From Portulaca oleracea (lineage: Eukaryota; Streptophyta; Magnoliopsida; Caryophyllales; Portulacaceae), in assembly GCA_029582165.1 (NCBI GenBank), contig CM055892.1:4001347-4065346 (forward strand): a stretch of DNA of 64,000 nt. Direction: 5' to 3'. The first letter of the stretch is position 1; every line of letters begins with the position of its first letter. Made by a program: the position numbers and the translations under genes. Under the pieces are notes generated by a model, which was not told the origin of the DNA, did not search any database, and saw only the letters and a list, made by a program, of their open reading frames with translations. Of this stretch, positions 31,905 through 42,190 are shown piece by piece.

Positions 31905-32736
31905 TGTTTGGTTGTAATTTTTGCGGTTTTATAAGTTAGGGTTGTCGGTCTCAGGGATGGGTGTTAGGCTTGATTGAGGTAGTCGGTTTGAGTTGAGTTT
32001 TTCTCAGTGCGGAAAGCTATAAATTATGTAAATTAAAAAATAAACTAACCTAGACATGATAATAATCAAGGAAGCAATAAAAGATGAAAACAATTAAGAA
32101 CAAGAAATAAGAAAGCCATAAAAAGCAATATAATAGAAAGCAATAAAACTAATAATGAAATTAAGCACAAGAGATTATACCTTTGATGATCTAAACTTCA
32201 AATCTTCAATCTACCTTTGCAATTTCCCCCGAACAAACAAGAAATTGTGGATTGGATTACCAAGGATCCCCCAAATTGTCACTAGGAAGTAGAATTGGAA
32301 TTCCTTGACCCTCCTCCCCACTAAAAGATGGATTTGATTTGGCTAACCCTAGGAAACTTTTGAAATCAACATCAATGGAAAATATAGAGAGAGAGAGAGA
32401 GAGAGAGAGAGGAAGAGAGAGAGAAAGCTTGTAAAACTTCAATGAGGTTACTTGAAAGAAGAGTTTAATAACAATTGCAAGAAGACTTAGAGAAAGCTTG
32501 AAGAACAATGGAGAAAACTTGAAGAACAATTAAAGAAAGCAATTGAAGAAAGCAATTAAATCTAATCTAATCCTACTCCTAAAACTTAAATAAAAGCAAA
32601 GCTAAAAGATAAAAATTAAGAATATTAGTTCTGAATTATATTGGGTATTTATAGAAGAAGGAGAACGAAACCCAAAACCCTAAAATTAACTCAGCAAAAC
32701 GCGCATCAGCTTCGCAGATTTCTGCAGAAATTCGGG

Positions 32737-32815
32737 TGACTCGGGCGAGTCAATGTTCTATCCCTCTCCCTTAGCCTCAAACTTTGTTGCCCCAGAAGCC
32801 CGACTCGGGCGAGTC
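32737..32815 (-). promoter_or_regulatory. Palindromes TGACTCG-GG-CGAGTCA, two copies
   Basis: TGACTCGGGCGAGTCA (32737-32752) and GACTCGGGCGAGTC (32802-32815; its inner 14 bases are perfect). They lie 85-160 bp upstream of the minus-strand TATA box. The sister LTR has the same two at 35551-35566 and 35632-35645 plus two degenerate copies. Confidence 0.75.
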
Positions 32816-32854
32816 ACTGTTCTGGGCAACTTTTCCCTGCCAACTTCAAACGCG

Positions 32855-32972
32855 CATAACTTCTTCATCCGAACTACGTTTTCGACCCGTAAGATATCGA
32901 TGGAAAGCTCTCGATGTGTACTTTAAGATCCCAAAATTTCAGACCAATCGGAGTTGTAACGAAGGAGTTATG
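32855..32972 (-). promoter_or_regulatory. 118-bp U3 dyad module
   Basis: Minus strand opens CATAACTCCTTC and closes GAAGAAGTTATG, giving an imperfect inverted repeat, with GAGAGCTTTCC in the middle. By eye 104 of 118 positions match, without gaps, the module at 56340-56457 of an iMet-primed family. Confidence 0.75.
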
Positions 32973-33277
32973 ACCGAAAGAGTGAAGGCATATGTATTTC
33001 AAACCTTTTAGTCTGTACCGTTCCCCTGTTTTGCGCCAATCTTGACATGGAATTACCGGCTTCAGTTTCGCCTCGGCTCTCGGCTCGGGTTGACTTGGTT
33101 TGACTCGGGAAATCGCTCGGGATTCCCTAAAAACCTTCAATTAAGCCCAAACTTCTTCTAACTCCTTATTTTCCTACAAAACACAAAATCACTATATCTA
33201 ATATATATATAAAGGGCTAAAATAAACACAAACACCCTATAAAGGAGATGAAATTCGGCTCAGAACGAGACCGAACA

Positions 33278-33314
33278 CCACTCCAACATAAGGGTTTGCT
33301 TGCCCCGAGCAAAC
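33278..33314 (-). promoter_or_regulatory. Hairpin and purine-rich tract before the 3' LTR
   Basis: Arms GTTTGCT (33308-33314 on the minus strand) and AGCAAAC are perfect around a 7-base loop containing GGGG; CTTATGTTGGAGTGG follows to the LTR. The tract is a weak polypurine tract. Confidence 0.6.
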
Positions 33315-33918
33315 TAAAAACAAAGAAAAAGACTAGAAAAAGAAAACTAAAACCCTAACTCACTTTCGCAGGAATCGCGGATGCATCAAGCCCTTTAAAC
33401 CCCCCGATAGCCCAGGTGGACGAGGTAGGTCTCGTGAGGGTTTATAGCAACTATACCCACAAAAGCCACGAGAAAAGGAGAGAGAGAAAATGAAAAACAA
33501 AACAAGTTTGAAAAGAAAGAAAAGAAAACAGCTCGTTCCATGAATCAAGTTGTTTCAATCAAGAAAACGATGTTAATCCTCCAATGAGCCTCTCACATAC
33601 ACCTAGCTCGAACAACTGCCAATCTTAGGGATTTTCGATCCCTTACACCTCATGTAAAGTTACATCCCACTTATGTAAAAGTTTAGAATGTTCTAACTGA
33701 TTCCGATAGACTCCAAAGACTCACGCCCGAGCTTAAAAACAACGAAACGAACAAGGAAAGAAAAGAGTTGCCCTTCCCCGCATTTGGTCGCCCTTGGCTT
33801 GGTGAGGGTCGTAGGTGATGCAAGGAGAGGCCCCACATTTTATTAACGCTTAAACTTTTTTCTTCTTTTTGGGTTGGGTAATCCCAACAAATTTTCTTTC
33901 TCTTTTTTTTTTTACTTT

Positions 33919-34494
33919 TTAATGGTCGGTATTAGCCTTACTTTCGGGAATTGGACGGCCCAAAATGGGGTTTACCCTCCCAACATTCGAATCAACCATT
34001 TGTGCAAGATAAGTTTCTACCCTAGGTTTAAGCACTTGTTCGAATTCTTGCATGCATTCATTCATCCTATCTTGTAAATCATTTAATTCAGCACCAAGTT
34101 TATCTAGTCTAATGTCCATACAAGATTCGAAAGCATGAGACGGAGATTCACAATGCACACACAAATGACTAGACTCAACAACATCACATGGAGAAAGATC
34201 ATAAGAGTTTTTCACATAACGTTTCTCATAGTGCAATTGAGCATGAAGAGCACACGGATTACCAAAACAAGAACCCGATGAATAAAAAGTCTCCCCAAAT
34301 TGGCGAGTATCCGTGTACAACCAATCGAATAATTCCCAAGCCCGATACTCATTTTCAACATTGAAATCAACGTAATTCAGAAGAGAACGGGTCTCGAAGT
34401 TCAATCCCTCATTAATAACAACTAACACTTCCCAATTAGAATAAATATAACCATGAGGGGCCCAATAAGCAAGATAATCATTTAATCTATCCAA
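33919..34494 (-). CDS. Accessory ORF of the small element
   Basis: A 191-codon frame, homologous to 199-942. It reads L-N-D-Y-L-A-Y-W-A-P-H-G-Y, W-E-V-L-V-V-I-N-E-G, E-Y-R-A-W-E-L-F-D-W-L, G-N-P-C-A-L-H-A-Q-L, then a short coiled-coil (L-G-A-E-L-N-D-L-Q-D-R-M). There is no ATG at the beginning: the frame opens at a TTG just after a TGA, and the similarity to its relative begins at that point, so the true start may be upstream in another frame or lost. No known domain. It is the only coding sequence in this mobile element; its last ~25 residues overlap the 3' block shared with the larger element. Confidence 0.6.
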   Translation of the reverse strand: MDRLNDYLAYWAPHGYIYSNWEVLVVINEGLNFETRSLLNYVDFNVENEYRAWELFDWLYTDTRQFGETFYSSGSCFGNPCALHAQLHYEKRYVKNSYDLSPCDVVESSHLCVHCESPSHAFESCMDIRLDKLGAELNDLQDRMNECMQEFEQVLKPRVETYLAQMVDSNVGRVNPILGRPIPESKANTDH

Positions 34495-34705
34495 TAATCA
34501 CAAAATAATTCTTGCTCATTTTGAGGGAAGATAAAACATGCCATCTCTTTTTTCTATTTTTTTTCTTTTTCTATTTTTTTTCTATATATATTTTTTCTCT
34601 TTTTTCGATATTCAATTTTTTTTTACTACATTTTTCTAACTTAATCAAAAAAGCAATTAAACTATTTACATACAAACCAATCACCTAATCTACCAAATAA
34701 CGCCA

Positions 34706-34723
34706 TCCCCGACAACGGCGCCA
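34706..34723 (-). other. Primer binding site, tRNA-Asp type
   Basis: Minus strand TGGCGCCGTTGTCGGGGA, 17 of 18 to the Athila/Tat site, one base from the right LTR. This fixes the element's orientation. Confidence 0.93.
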
Positions 34724-34724
34724 T

Positions 34725-36146
34725 TGTTCGGTTGTAATTTTTGCGGTTTTATAAGTTAGGGTTGTCGGTCTCAAGGATGGGTGTTAGGCTTGATTGAGGT
34801 AGTCGGTTTGCATTGGAGTTTTTCTTAGTGCGGAAAGCTATAAATTATGTAAATTAAAAAATAAATTAACCTAGACATGATAATAATCAATGAAGCAATA
34901 AAAGATGAAAGCAATTAAGAACAAGAAATAAGAAAGCAATAAAAAGCAATATAATAGAAAGCAATAAAACTAATAATGAAATTAGGCACAAGAGATTATA
35001 CCTTTGATGATCTAAACTTCAAATCTTCAATCTACCTTTGCAATTTCCCCCGAACAAACAAGAAATTGTTGATTGGATTACCAAGGATCCCCCAAATTGT
35101 CACTAGGAAGTAGAATTGGAATTCATTGACCCTCCTCCCCACTAAAAGATGGATTTGATTTGGCTAACCCTAGGAAACTTTTGAAATCAACATCAATGGA
35201 GAATATAGAGAGAGAGAGAGAGAGAGAGGAAGAGAGAGAGAAAGCTTGTAAAACTTCAATGAGGTTACTTGAAAGAAGAGTTTAATAACAATTGCAAGAA
35301 GACTTAGAGAAAGCTTGAAGAACAATGGAGAAAACTTGAAGAACAATTAAAGAAAGCAATTGAAGAAAGCAATTAAATCTAATCTAATCCTACTCCTAAA
35401 ACTTAAATAAAAGCTAAGCTAAAAGATAAAAACTAAGATAATTAGTTCAGAATTACATTGGGTATTTATAGAAGGAGAACGAAACCCAAAACCCTAAAAC
35501 TAACTCAGCAAAACGCGCATCAGCTTCGCAGATTTCCACAGAAATTCGGGTGACTCGGGCGAGTCAATAAGTGACTCGCGAAGCCGTGTTCATCCCGCCT
35601 CCTTGGCCTCTGTCTTTGTTACTGTAAGCCCGACTCGGGCGAGTCATGGATGACTCCGAAGTCAACGTTTCTAGGCAACTTTTCCCTGCCGATTTCAAAC
35701 GCGCATAACTTCTTCATCCGAACTACGTTTTGGACCCGCAAGATATCGATGGAAAGTTCGCGATGTGTACTTTAAGATCCCAAAATTTCAGACCAATCGG
35801 AGTTGTAATGAAGAAGTTATGACCCAAAGAGTGAAGGCACATGTATTTCAAACCTTTGAGTCTGTACCGTTCCCCTGTTATGCGCCAATCTTGACATGGA
35901 ATTTCCGGCTTCGGTTTCGCCTCGGCTCTTGGCTCGAGTTGACTTAGTTCTCGGCTCGGGTTTACTTGGTTTGACTCGGGAAATCGCTCGGGATTCCCTA
36001 AAAACCTTCAATTAAGCCCAAACTTCTTCTAACTCCTTATTTTCCTACAAAACACCAAATCATTATATCTAATATATACAAAGGGCTAAAATAAACACAA
36101 ACACCCTAAAAAGGAGATAAAATTCGGCTCAGAATGAGACCGAACA
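34725..36146 (-). repeat. 5' LTR of the small element
   Basis: TGTTCGG...CCGAACA; TATA box at 35470-35463 on the minus strand; (AG)n at 35207-35242; four palindrome copies (35551-35680); 118-bp dyad module at 35704-35821. Confidence 0.93.
35704..35821 (-). promoter_or_regulatory. 118-bp U3 dyad module, second LTR
   Basis: Same length and order as 32855-32972, with only a few differences. Confidence 0.75.
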
Positions 36147-36151
36147 AAAAT

Positions 36152-36552
36152 CAATATGCTTCTTACTAATATAGTCTAGGTAGATGCAATTTAAAGAAAC
36201 TAGAAGAAAACTTAAGAAAGCTAGAAAGAAAAGCTGAAAACAACTAAGAAAACACAACTAAAAGCTCAAATAAAAGAAAACAATCAAACTAAAACTTGAA
36301 AGCACACTAAAATAAGAACAAGCAAATAAAAGAAACACGCAAAAATAAAAAAATCACACTAAAAATTGAAAAATAAGGACGAAACAAGAAAAAGAAAGAT
36401 GAAAAGAAAAGAAAAATAAACGAAAAACAAAGAAACAAGAAGAAATATTCATAAAGGAGAAATATACAACCCCCCCCCCCCCCCCCCATGCTTAACCACT
36501 GCATTGTCCTCAATGTAGAAGACAACGGTGAAGGGTAAGGGCAAGCAAAGGA
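36152..36552 (-). other. Athila 3' region after ORF2, with internal stem-loop and PPT-like run
   Basis: A-rich, no gene. On the minus strand a stem-loop CATTG-AGGA-CAATG (36515-36502) is followed by TAAGCATGGGGG... with a 17-C run on the plus strand (36494-36470), duplicating the arrangement that abuts the LTR at 30193-30155. Confidence 0.65.
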
Positions 36553-37874
36553 TCAGGGATCCTCTGTCGGTGGGAAAGGGTCGGTATGGCTCGGTGGTGG
36601 TGGTGGTAAGGTCGGATCAAACATGGCCTGGATAAGGCCGGTGAGGTTGGCGATGGGCTCGTCAAGATGGGTGAAGCGCGAATCAAACTGAGTCCTAAAC
36701 TCAGCAAAGTTCTCCTGCAACTCGCTCACTCGACTCTCGGTCCGGTCGATGGATGTTTGGAGGTCGCGATAGCACGCCTCATAGTCTACAAGAGGTTGCT
36801 CGGGTTGAGGGTCAAGATGGAGTTCGGGCTCAGGCTCGGGCTGCTGATGGGGATCAAAGTCAGGTAGAGGGGTAACCAAAGTAGGTTTTCAACAACTTGA
36901 GGTGAGATGTGGGGGTGAGGCATGTGAAACCTAGCGTTGTGATAAACCCAAAGACAACGCGACTTCTTGTCGAATTTGCACAGACCAAACAAACTACAAT
37001 GCTCTCCATCCAAAATCATTCTACCCGGGACAAGGTCAGTTGGGTTCCTAGGCGGTCTAAAGCCGAATTGGCGTGCTAAGTGCGTGATATAACCCCCTAT
37101 GGAAATTCCCTTGTTGGATGAGGTAGCGACACTCGAAAGGTGATGAGCAAGCATAGCTGCAGGGTCGGCGTGTGTGTTGGCGTCGAGCATGGCGTGCAAC
37201 ATGTAACAGTCCGCTCGGGTAGCTTTGTTTGAGCTACTGGGTCTTTCAAAGATACCGCAAGAGAAGATGCGGTGTACATACCTCATCGCGGGGTTCCTAA
37301 TTAGGGACGAGGGCGTGTTGCTAGGTTCCCAGTCATCGAAACCAGAAATCCTACGGAAGAAAGCTTTCCCATCCCAGTCTATAGATGTGAGGGAAGACTC
37401 CCGACACGTACGCTCAGGCAAACCAAAAGCACGGGCAAACTCGGACACAGTCATTGTTCTTTCGGCACTAAGAAGTTGGAAACGGATGCACCCATCCCTC
37501 CCTTGGAGGTTCACTACAAGGGTAGACAAGAACTCTAAGGTGAGCCCCCTTAGGGTTGGCTCATCGAGTCTAGCTATGTGGGTCATATGGCTACGTCCTA
37601 ACAACCACATCACATCATCTAACATGCCACAGCTTTGCAAGAAAGGCTCGCTCAAATATTTAGTGGGGATGAGGGCACTTTGGGAAAGAGAGGCATACCT
37701 TTTCTTGATCTCGCCTTCGAAGTTGAAGGGGTTCGAGCTCCTTGAGTCCCGGGAAGGCGTAGCCTTCTGTTTTCCTTTCTCGGCCACTGTGGCCTTTCGC
37801 TTCCGGCTTCCTCTGGCTCCATTGTCATAGCCCGACGGAGGTCCGGAGGAGTTTGGATTCTTGGTTCTTACCAT
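36553..37874 (-). pseudogene. ATHILA-type ORF2 protein, one frameshift
   Basis: The minus-strand ATG at 37874 (M-V-R-T-K) begins a basic N-terminus (G-S-R-K-R-K-A-T). The ATHILA ORF-1 domain follows (R-Y-A-S-L-S, L-R-G-L-T-L-E-F-L-S-T-L, F-A-R-A-F-G-L-P-E, H-R-I-F-S-C-G-I-F-E-R, I-G-G-Y-I-T-H-L-A). Near 36885 a one-base indel moves the reading into another frame, where P-D-F-D-P-H-Q-Q, a coiled coil (R-V-S-E-L-Q-E-N-F-A-E-F) and a Pro-rich tail follow. Repaired length would be about 440 residues, like the 17643 copy. Its place after integrase on the same strand is the standard Athila position. No convincing transmembrane segment. Confidence 0.85.
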
Positions 37875-39059
37875 CCTAAACATTATTCACAAATTAATAT
37901 AACCACCAAAAATAAACACTAGGCATCAAATAAGCATGATCACAATGTATATACTCAATACTAATACTCCCCCATACTTATTTGATACTAGGGATTGAAA
38001 TTGAGATCAATCTAACATAAAAACTACACCAAAAACAGAGCATAGCAACACACTACAATCATCATCCAAAACTAAACCTAAATTTTTCAAGTTTATAATG
38101 ACATTACTCTCACAATACACCCAACATCACAAATTACTCAATTCTGGAACAAAAAGGATCAAAATCATCCAATCAAATCATGCCCTAATTAAGAATTCAA
38201 TCCAAGAATCAAAGCCAAACAAGAAATTCGAATCAAGGACATGGTATATGGTATAGACTCAATAAATTACTCAAGAAATTCAAGAATTCATCCAAAATTA
38301 TACCACACTCAAAAGAGATAATCAAAGAACAAGAGAAAGAGTTTGAGAATTTCATACCTTGAAGTTATGGTGAGAAGAGTAATGAAACTTGAAGGTGTGA
38401 GAGTGCAAAAGTGCAAGTGAGAAGGAGAAGTGAAAAGTAGAAGATGGTGGTGCGGTGCGCCGGCTTGCGTCGACGGCGAGGAGAAGATGGGCTTTGGAGG
38501 GGAAGCTAGGAGCGTTTGGGGAAGGGGGTCGTCGGGGTTTAGGGAAAAAAGAGGGAGAAGGTTCTCAATTGAAATTAAAAGGGGAGGGCCGATCAAAAAT
38601 AAAAGGCGGGCGAAAATTATGGGCAAAAAAATAAAGCGCTGCCAGCGATTTCAAAGCGCTGGCAGCATTTTGCAAAATCTCATACCTGAAGTCTCTGGAA
38701 GAGGCGCTGCCAGCGTTATGAAAATGCTAGCAGCGTTTTGCTACCTGATGAAGAGAGTTCGATTTTCTTGGCCAATTTGCGTTGCTTTCTCTCTTTTCTT
38801 TATTTGCTCCTTATTTTCCCTACAATTTGACATTCCAAAAATTCTCTACAAACATCTACCAACTTAAAAATTACAAGGTTAGAGATAATAATTTCAATAA
38901 TAACCAAAAATTTGCTTGAATCTCTTTTTTTTTTCTCTACACACTAGAAAGAAAAATTAGTAAACGATAAAATAAAAATTGCTAGGGAATAAAAACTGAA
39001 AGTAAAAATTGAAATAAATAAAAAAAAAGGTGGAAAGGAATAGATATTAGATATTAATG
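37875..39059 (-). other. Athila spacer between integrase and ORF2
   Basis: AT-rich flanks around a GC-rich block with palindromes. No gene. The stretch just upstream of ORF2 (37875-38430) looks like a transcript leader. Confidence 0.55.
38635..38737 (-). promoter_or_regulatory. Internal copies of the LTR palindrome, upstream of ORF2
   Basis: Four degenerate copies of GCGCTG-n-CAGCG(C/T): about 38635-38647, 38655-38669, 38703-38715 and 38722-38737. The word order, including the spacer CTGAAG-TCTCTGGA and the trailing TTTTGC, is that of the LTR block at 29718-29872. Confidence 0.7.
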
Positions 39060-40140
39060 TACCTCCCTGTGGTGCTTTGTTTAACGTCGTTAGCTCGACG
39101 TTATGGACCCTCTACTCATCGAGGTCCTTGCGTAGCCTCTATGCTGATTGAAGGTCAGGGTCGCCAACAAAGTATGGTTTCAACCGCTACCCGTTGACCT
39201 TAAATGATCCGGTGTTTTCATGCCAAATCTCTAACGCCCCGTGGGGATACACGTGAAGCACCTTAAAGAGTCCCGATCATCTTGATTTCAATTTTCCGGG
39301 AAAAAGCCTTAACCTGGAATTGAACAAGAGTACCCTCATGAAACCTCCTCCTCATAATATGCTTGTCATGCCAAGTTTTGGTTCTTTTCTTATATATTCG
39401 GGAATTTTCATATGCCTCTTACCGCAATTCATTAAGTTCTTTGAGTTGCAAGATTCTCTTTTCTTTTGTCGCTTTGGAATCAAAATTGAGGGTCTTGATG
39501 GCCTAGAATGCCTTGTGCTCAATTTCGACCGGTAGATGACAAGCTTTCCCGAATACTAACCTATAGGGTGTGGTGCCTAGAGGAGTTTTGAAAGCGGTTT
39601 TGTAGGCCTATAATGCATCGTCGAGTCTTAAGGACCAATCTTTCCTTGATTTATTAACGGTTTTCTCAAGAATGCTTTTTAACTTCCTATTCGAGAGCTC
39701 GACTTGACCACTAGTTTGGGGATGATAAGGTGTGGCTACCTTATGTTTGACCCCATATTTGGCGAGAAGGGATTCTAATGGTCGGTTGCAGAAGTGGGTC
39801 CCATTGTCGCTAAGGAGCGCTCTAGGGGTCCCAAATCTAGAAAAGATGTTCTTTTTGAGAAACTTGATAACTGTTTTGGTATCATTAGTCGGGGATGCTA
39901 TAGCTTCCACCCACTTGGAGACATAATCTACAACGACCAATATGTAGAGGTTTTTGTAGGATAGAGGGAATGGTCCCATGAAGTCGATTCCCCATACATC
40001 GCATAGTTCGACTTCTAACATCCCAGTTTGGGGCATCTCATTTCTCCTAGATATATTTCATGTCCTTTGGCATTTGTCGCAACATAGAACATAGCGCCTT
40101 ACATCTCTAGTAAGGGTGGGTCAGTAGAAACCTGCATGAA
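39060..40140 (-). pseudogene. Athila integrase
   Basis: The finger ends R-Y-V-L-C-C-D-K-C near 40070. The core frame (40036-39608) has [18 protein letters not shown] and [10 protein letters not shown], so all three D,D,E residues remain. The C-terminal part lies in other frames down to 39060 and carries Y-E-N-S-R-I-Y-K-E, T-K-T-W-H-D-K and H-P-G-A/Y-P-H-G-A-L-E-I type wording of Athila integrases. Stops and shifts break it at about 40040 and 39600. Confidence 0.87.
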
Positions 40141-40925
40141 GAACTTTGGCTACTGTTTTGTCGGGTCCGAAGTGTCCATCGAAACAGGTGGCATGGAGAT
40201 GGAATATGTTTTGCACTTCTTCTTCGGGTATACAGCGTCTGTAAATACCATCGCCACAAAGTTTGTATAATAGCGGTTCCTCCCAAACATATCTTTTAAC
40301 ATCAGAAAGGAATTTCTTCTTTTGCTGATAAGTTAAATCTGGTGGGAGAACATCGCAAACTAGATAGTTCACATAGTCCGTGAACCATGGAGTTGAGCGC
40401 CGATTTATGGCTAAGAGTTGTTCGTGAGGGAACCACTCATTGATTGGTAGGTCATCTTTAACTGATGAATCAGATTGAAGCCTTGAAAGATGATCGGCTA
40501 CCACGTTTTGTAGGCCAAGCTTGTCTCGAATCTCAATGTCGAATTCTTGAAGCAATAGCACCCAACGAATGAGACGGGGTTTCGAATCAGCCTTTGTCAT
40601 TAAATGCTTCATGGTCGCATGATCCGTGTAGACTATAACTTACTATAACTTGAGAATTGATTAAATAGGGTTTGAATTTTTCTAAGGCATATACTACCGC
40701 TAGAAACTCCTTTTCAGTAGTTGCATAATTCACTTGGGTTCCATCAAGGGTTTTGTTGACGTAGTAGATGGCGTAAGGTTTCCCGTCAATTCTTTGCCCT
40801 AGTACTGCTCCCATAGCGTGATCACTAGCATCACACATTATTTCAAAAGGTAGATCCCAATCTGGCACTTGCATAATGGGTGCAGTCACCAAAGCCTGTT
40901 TCAATTTTGAAAAGCAGCTAAGCAT
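40121..40925 (-). pseudogene. Athila RNase H and integrase N-terminal region
   Basis: RNase H motifs M-C-D-A-S-D-H-A-M-G-A-V-L-G and T-T-E-K-E-F-L-A-V-V-Y-A-L are in the 40925-40587 frame, which then shifts. The next frame (40612-40121) carries [24 protein letters not shown] and the zinc-finger start [12 protein letters not shown]. Confidence 0.87.
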
Positions 40926-40937
40926 TCTTCATTGAAC

Positions 40938-41740
40938 TCAAATGGAACGTCCTTGGCAAATAGGTTCGTAAGAGGCTTTGCTGTTTTCGAGAAGTGATAA
41001 TAACCTACGTGCCCTAGGAAGCTCCTGATACCTTTCACGGACACAGGTGGGGGAAGTTTTTTCAATTACCTCGACCTTGGCCTTGTCCACTGAAATTCCC
41101 TTGCTGGAAATGACATGTCCTAGGACTACTCCTTCTTGTACCATAAAGTGACATTTTTCCCAATTCAGAACTAGGTTTACTTCTTCGCACCTTTGTAGTA
41201 CCCGCTTCAAGTTCTGCAGGAAAAGGTCGAATGAGGTTCCATACACTAAGAAATCGTCCATGAATACGTCCACAATATCCTCAATAAATTCGGCGAAGAT
41301 TGCCATCATACATCTCTGAAAAGTGGCTAGTGCATTGCACAGGCCAAAAGGCATTCTTCTGCATGCAAAGGTTCCATAAGGACATGTGAAGGTCATCTTC
41401 TCCTGGTCTTTAGGGTGAATTGGGATTTGGAAGAACCTGAATACCCGTCTAAATAGCAAAAATAGGAGTTTTTTGCTAGGCGCTCGAACATCTGATCTAC
41501 AAATGGAAGCGGGAAGTGATCTTTCCTGGTAGCCTTGTTCAGCTTCATGTAGTAAATGCACATCCTCCATCCAGTAACAGTCCTGGTAGGAATTAGCTCG
41601 TTCTTTTCATTGTTGACTCCAATCATTCCTCCTTTCTTCGGGACTACGTGAACAGGGCTAACCCACTCATTGTAAAAAATGGGGTAAATTATCCTTGCCT
41701 CGAGGAGCTTAAGTATTTCCTTCTTCACTACCTCTTTCAT
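40938..41740 (-). pseudogene. Athila reverse transcriptase
   Basis: Two overlapping frames. The first (41740-41393) has S-P-V-H-V-V-P-K-K-G-G and R-M-C-I-Y-Y-x-K-L-N; the second (41570-40938) has F-F-Q-I-P-I-H-P-K-D-Q-E-K, C-P-Y-G-T-F-A-C-R-R-M-P-F-G-L-C-N-A and D-V-F-M-D-D-F-L-V-Y-G, the Athila form of the YXDD box. R-M-P-F-G-L-C-N-A and Q-R-C-M-M-A-I-F are Athila hallmarks. The frame change near 41450 breaks the enzyme. Confidence 0.9.
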
Positions 41741-42190
41741 ATTTGGATTGAGTCTTCATTGATGTTCAACTTAAGGTTTATGGTCTTCCTCAAGGAGAAT
41801 TCTATGCATAAAGAAGGATGTATCCCCTTCAAATCGTCGATGACATACCCAATTGCCTTTCGGTGATTCCGCAGTACTTCTAATAATGATGATGTCTCTT
41901 CCTTCGTTAAAGTTGAACTCATGATAACTGGATAAGTAGAATTCGGCGCGAGGAATTCGTATCGAAGTGTATCTAGTAGCGGTTTCAGTTCCACTTCAAG
42001 AACTTTTTGTTCCGTGCTATCAGGATTGTCGGACAGGTCGTAATCCTCCTTGGGCTCACTTGCCACTTCAGGTACAACATCCAATAGTTTTGCATAAGCT
42101 GCCACGGCATCCTCTTCATCCTGCACTGAGCAATCATCGAGCAGACATAGTTCAAGTGGATCACTTGACTGATGGTTAGGAGATGCGCTT
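41737..42190 (-). pseudogene. Athila gag-pol linker upstream of RT
   Basis: Frame 42126-41737 (extending in sense to about 42185) with L-E-V-E-L-K-P-L, Y-E-F-L-A-P-N-S-T-Y-P-V-I and K-A-I-G-Y-V-I-D-D-L-K-G-I, the conserved lead-in to Athila RT. No protease active site is inside the remaining piece. Coding similarity ends abruptly at the junction near 42190. Confidence 0.83.

Larger units (their letters stand above)
31905..33277 (-). repeat. 3' LTR of the small element
   Basis: TGTTTGG...CCGAACA on the plus strand; minus-strand TATA box TATAAATA at 32653-32646. Contains an (AG)n run (32386-32425), two palindromes and a 118-bp dyad module (32855-32972). Confidence 0.93.
31905..36146 (-). mobile_element. 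Small non-autonomous Athila-type element, 4.2 kb, complete
   Basis: LTRs 31905-33277 and 34725-36146, tRNA-Asp primer site beside the right LTR, hairpin and purine-rich tract beside the left LTR, and a perfect 5-bp duplication AAAAT (31900-31904 and 36147-36151). The 1.45 kb interior holds one accessory ORF and a 3' region homologous to that of the 12066-28388 element. No gag or pol. The LTRs are nearly identical apart from repeat-length and palindrome-copy changes, so the insertion is fairly recent. Confidence 0.93.
28766..42190 (-). mobile_element. Minus-strand Athila element, 5' end missing
   Basis: From right to left: gag-pol linker, RT, RNase H, integrase (42126-39060), non-coding gap with palindromes, ORF2 (37874-36553), 3' untranslated DNA, stem-loop and polypurine tract (30193-30155), 3' LTR (30154-28766). 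The small element 31905-36146 is inserted in its 3' region. That LTR and internal part belong together is supported by a shared palindrome block (AAACGCTG-G-CAGCGTTT in the LTR, the same core at 38635-38737). Gag and 5' LTR are absent: homology stops near 42185 at an oppositely oriented LTR fragment. Pol is broken by frameshifts. Confidence 0.8.
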
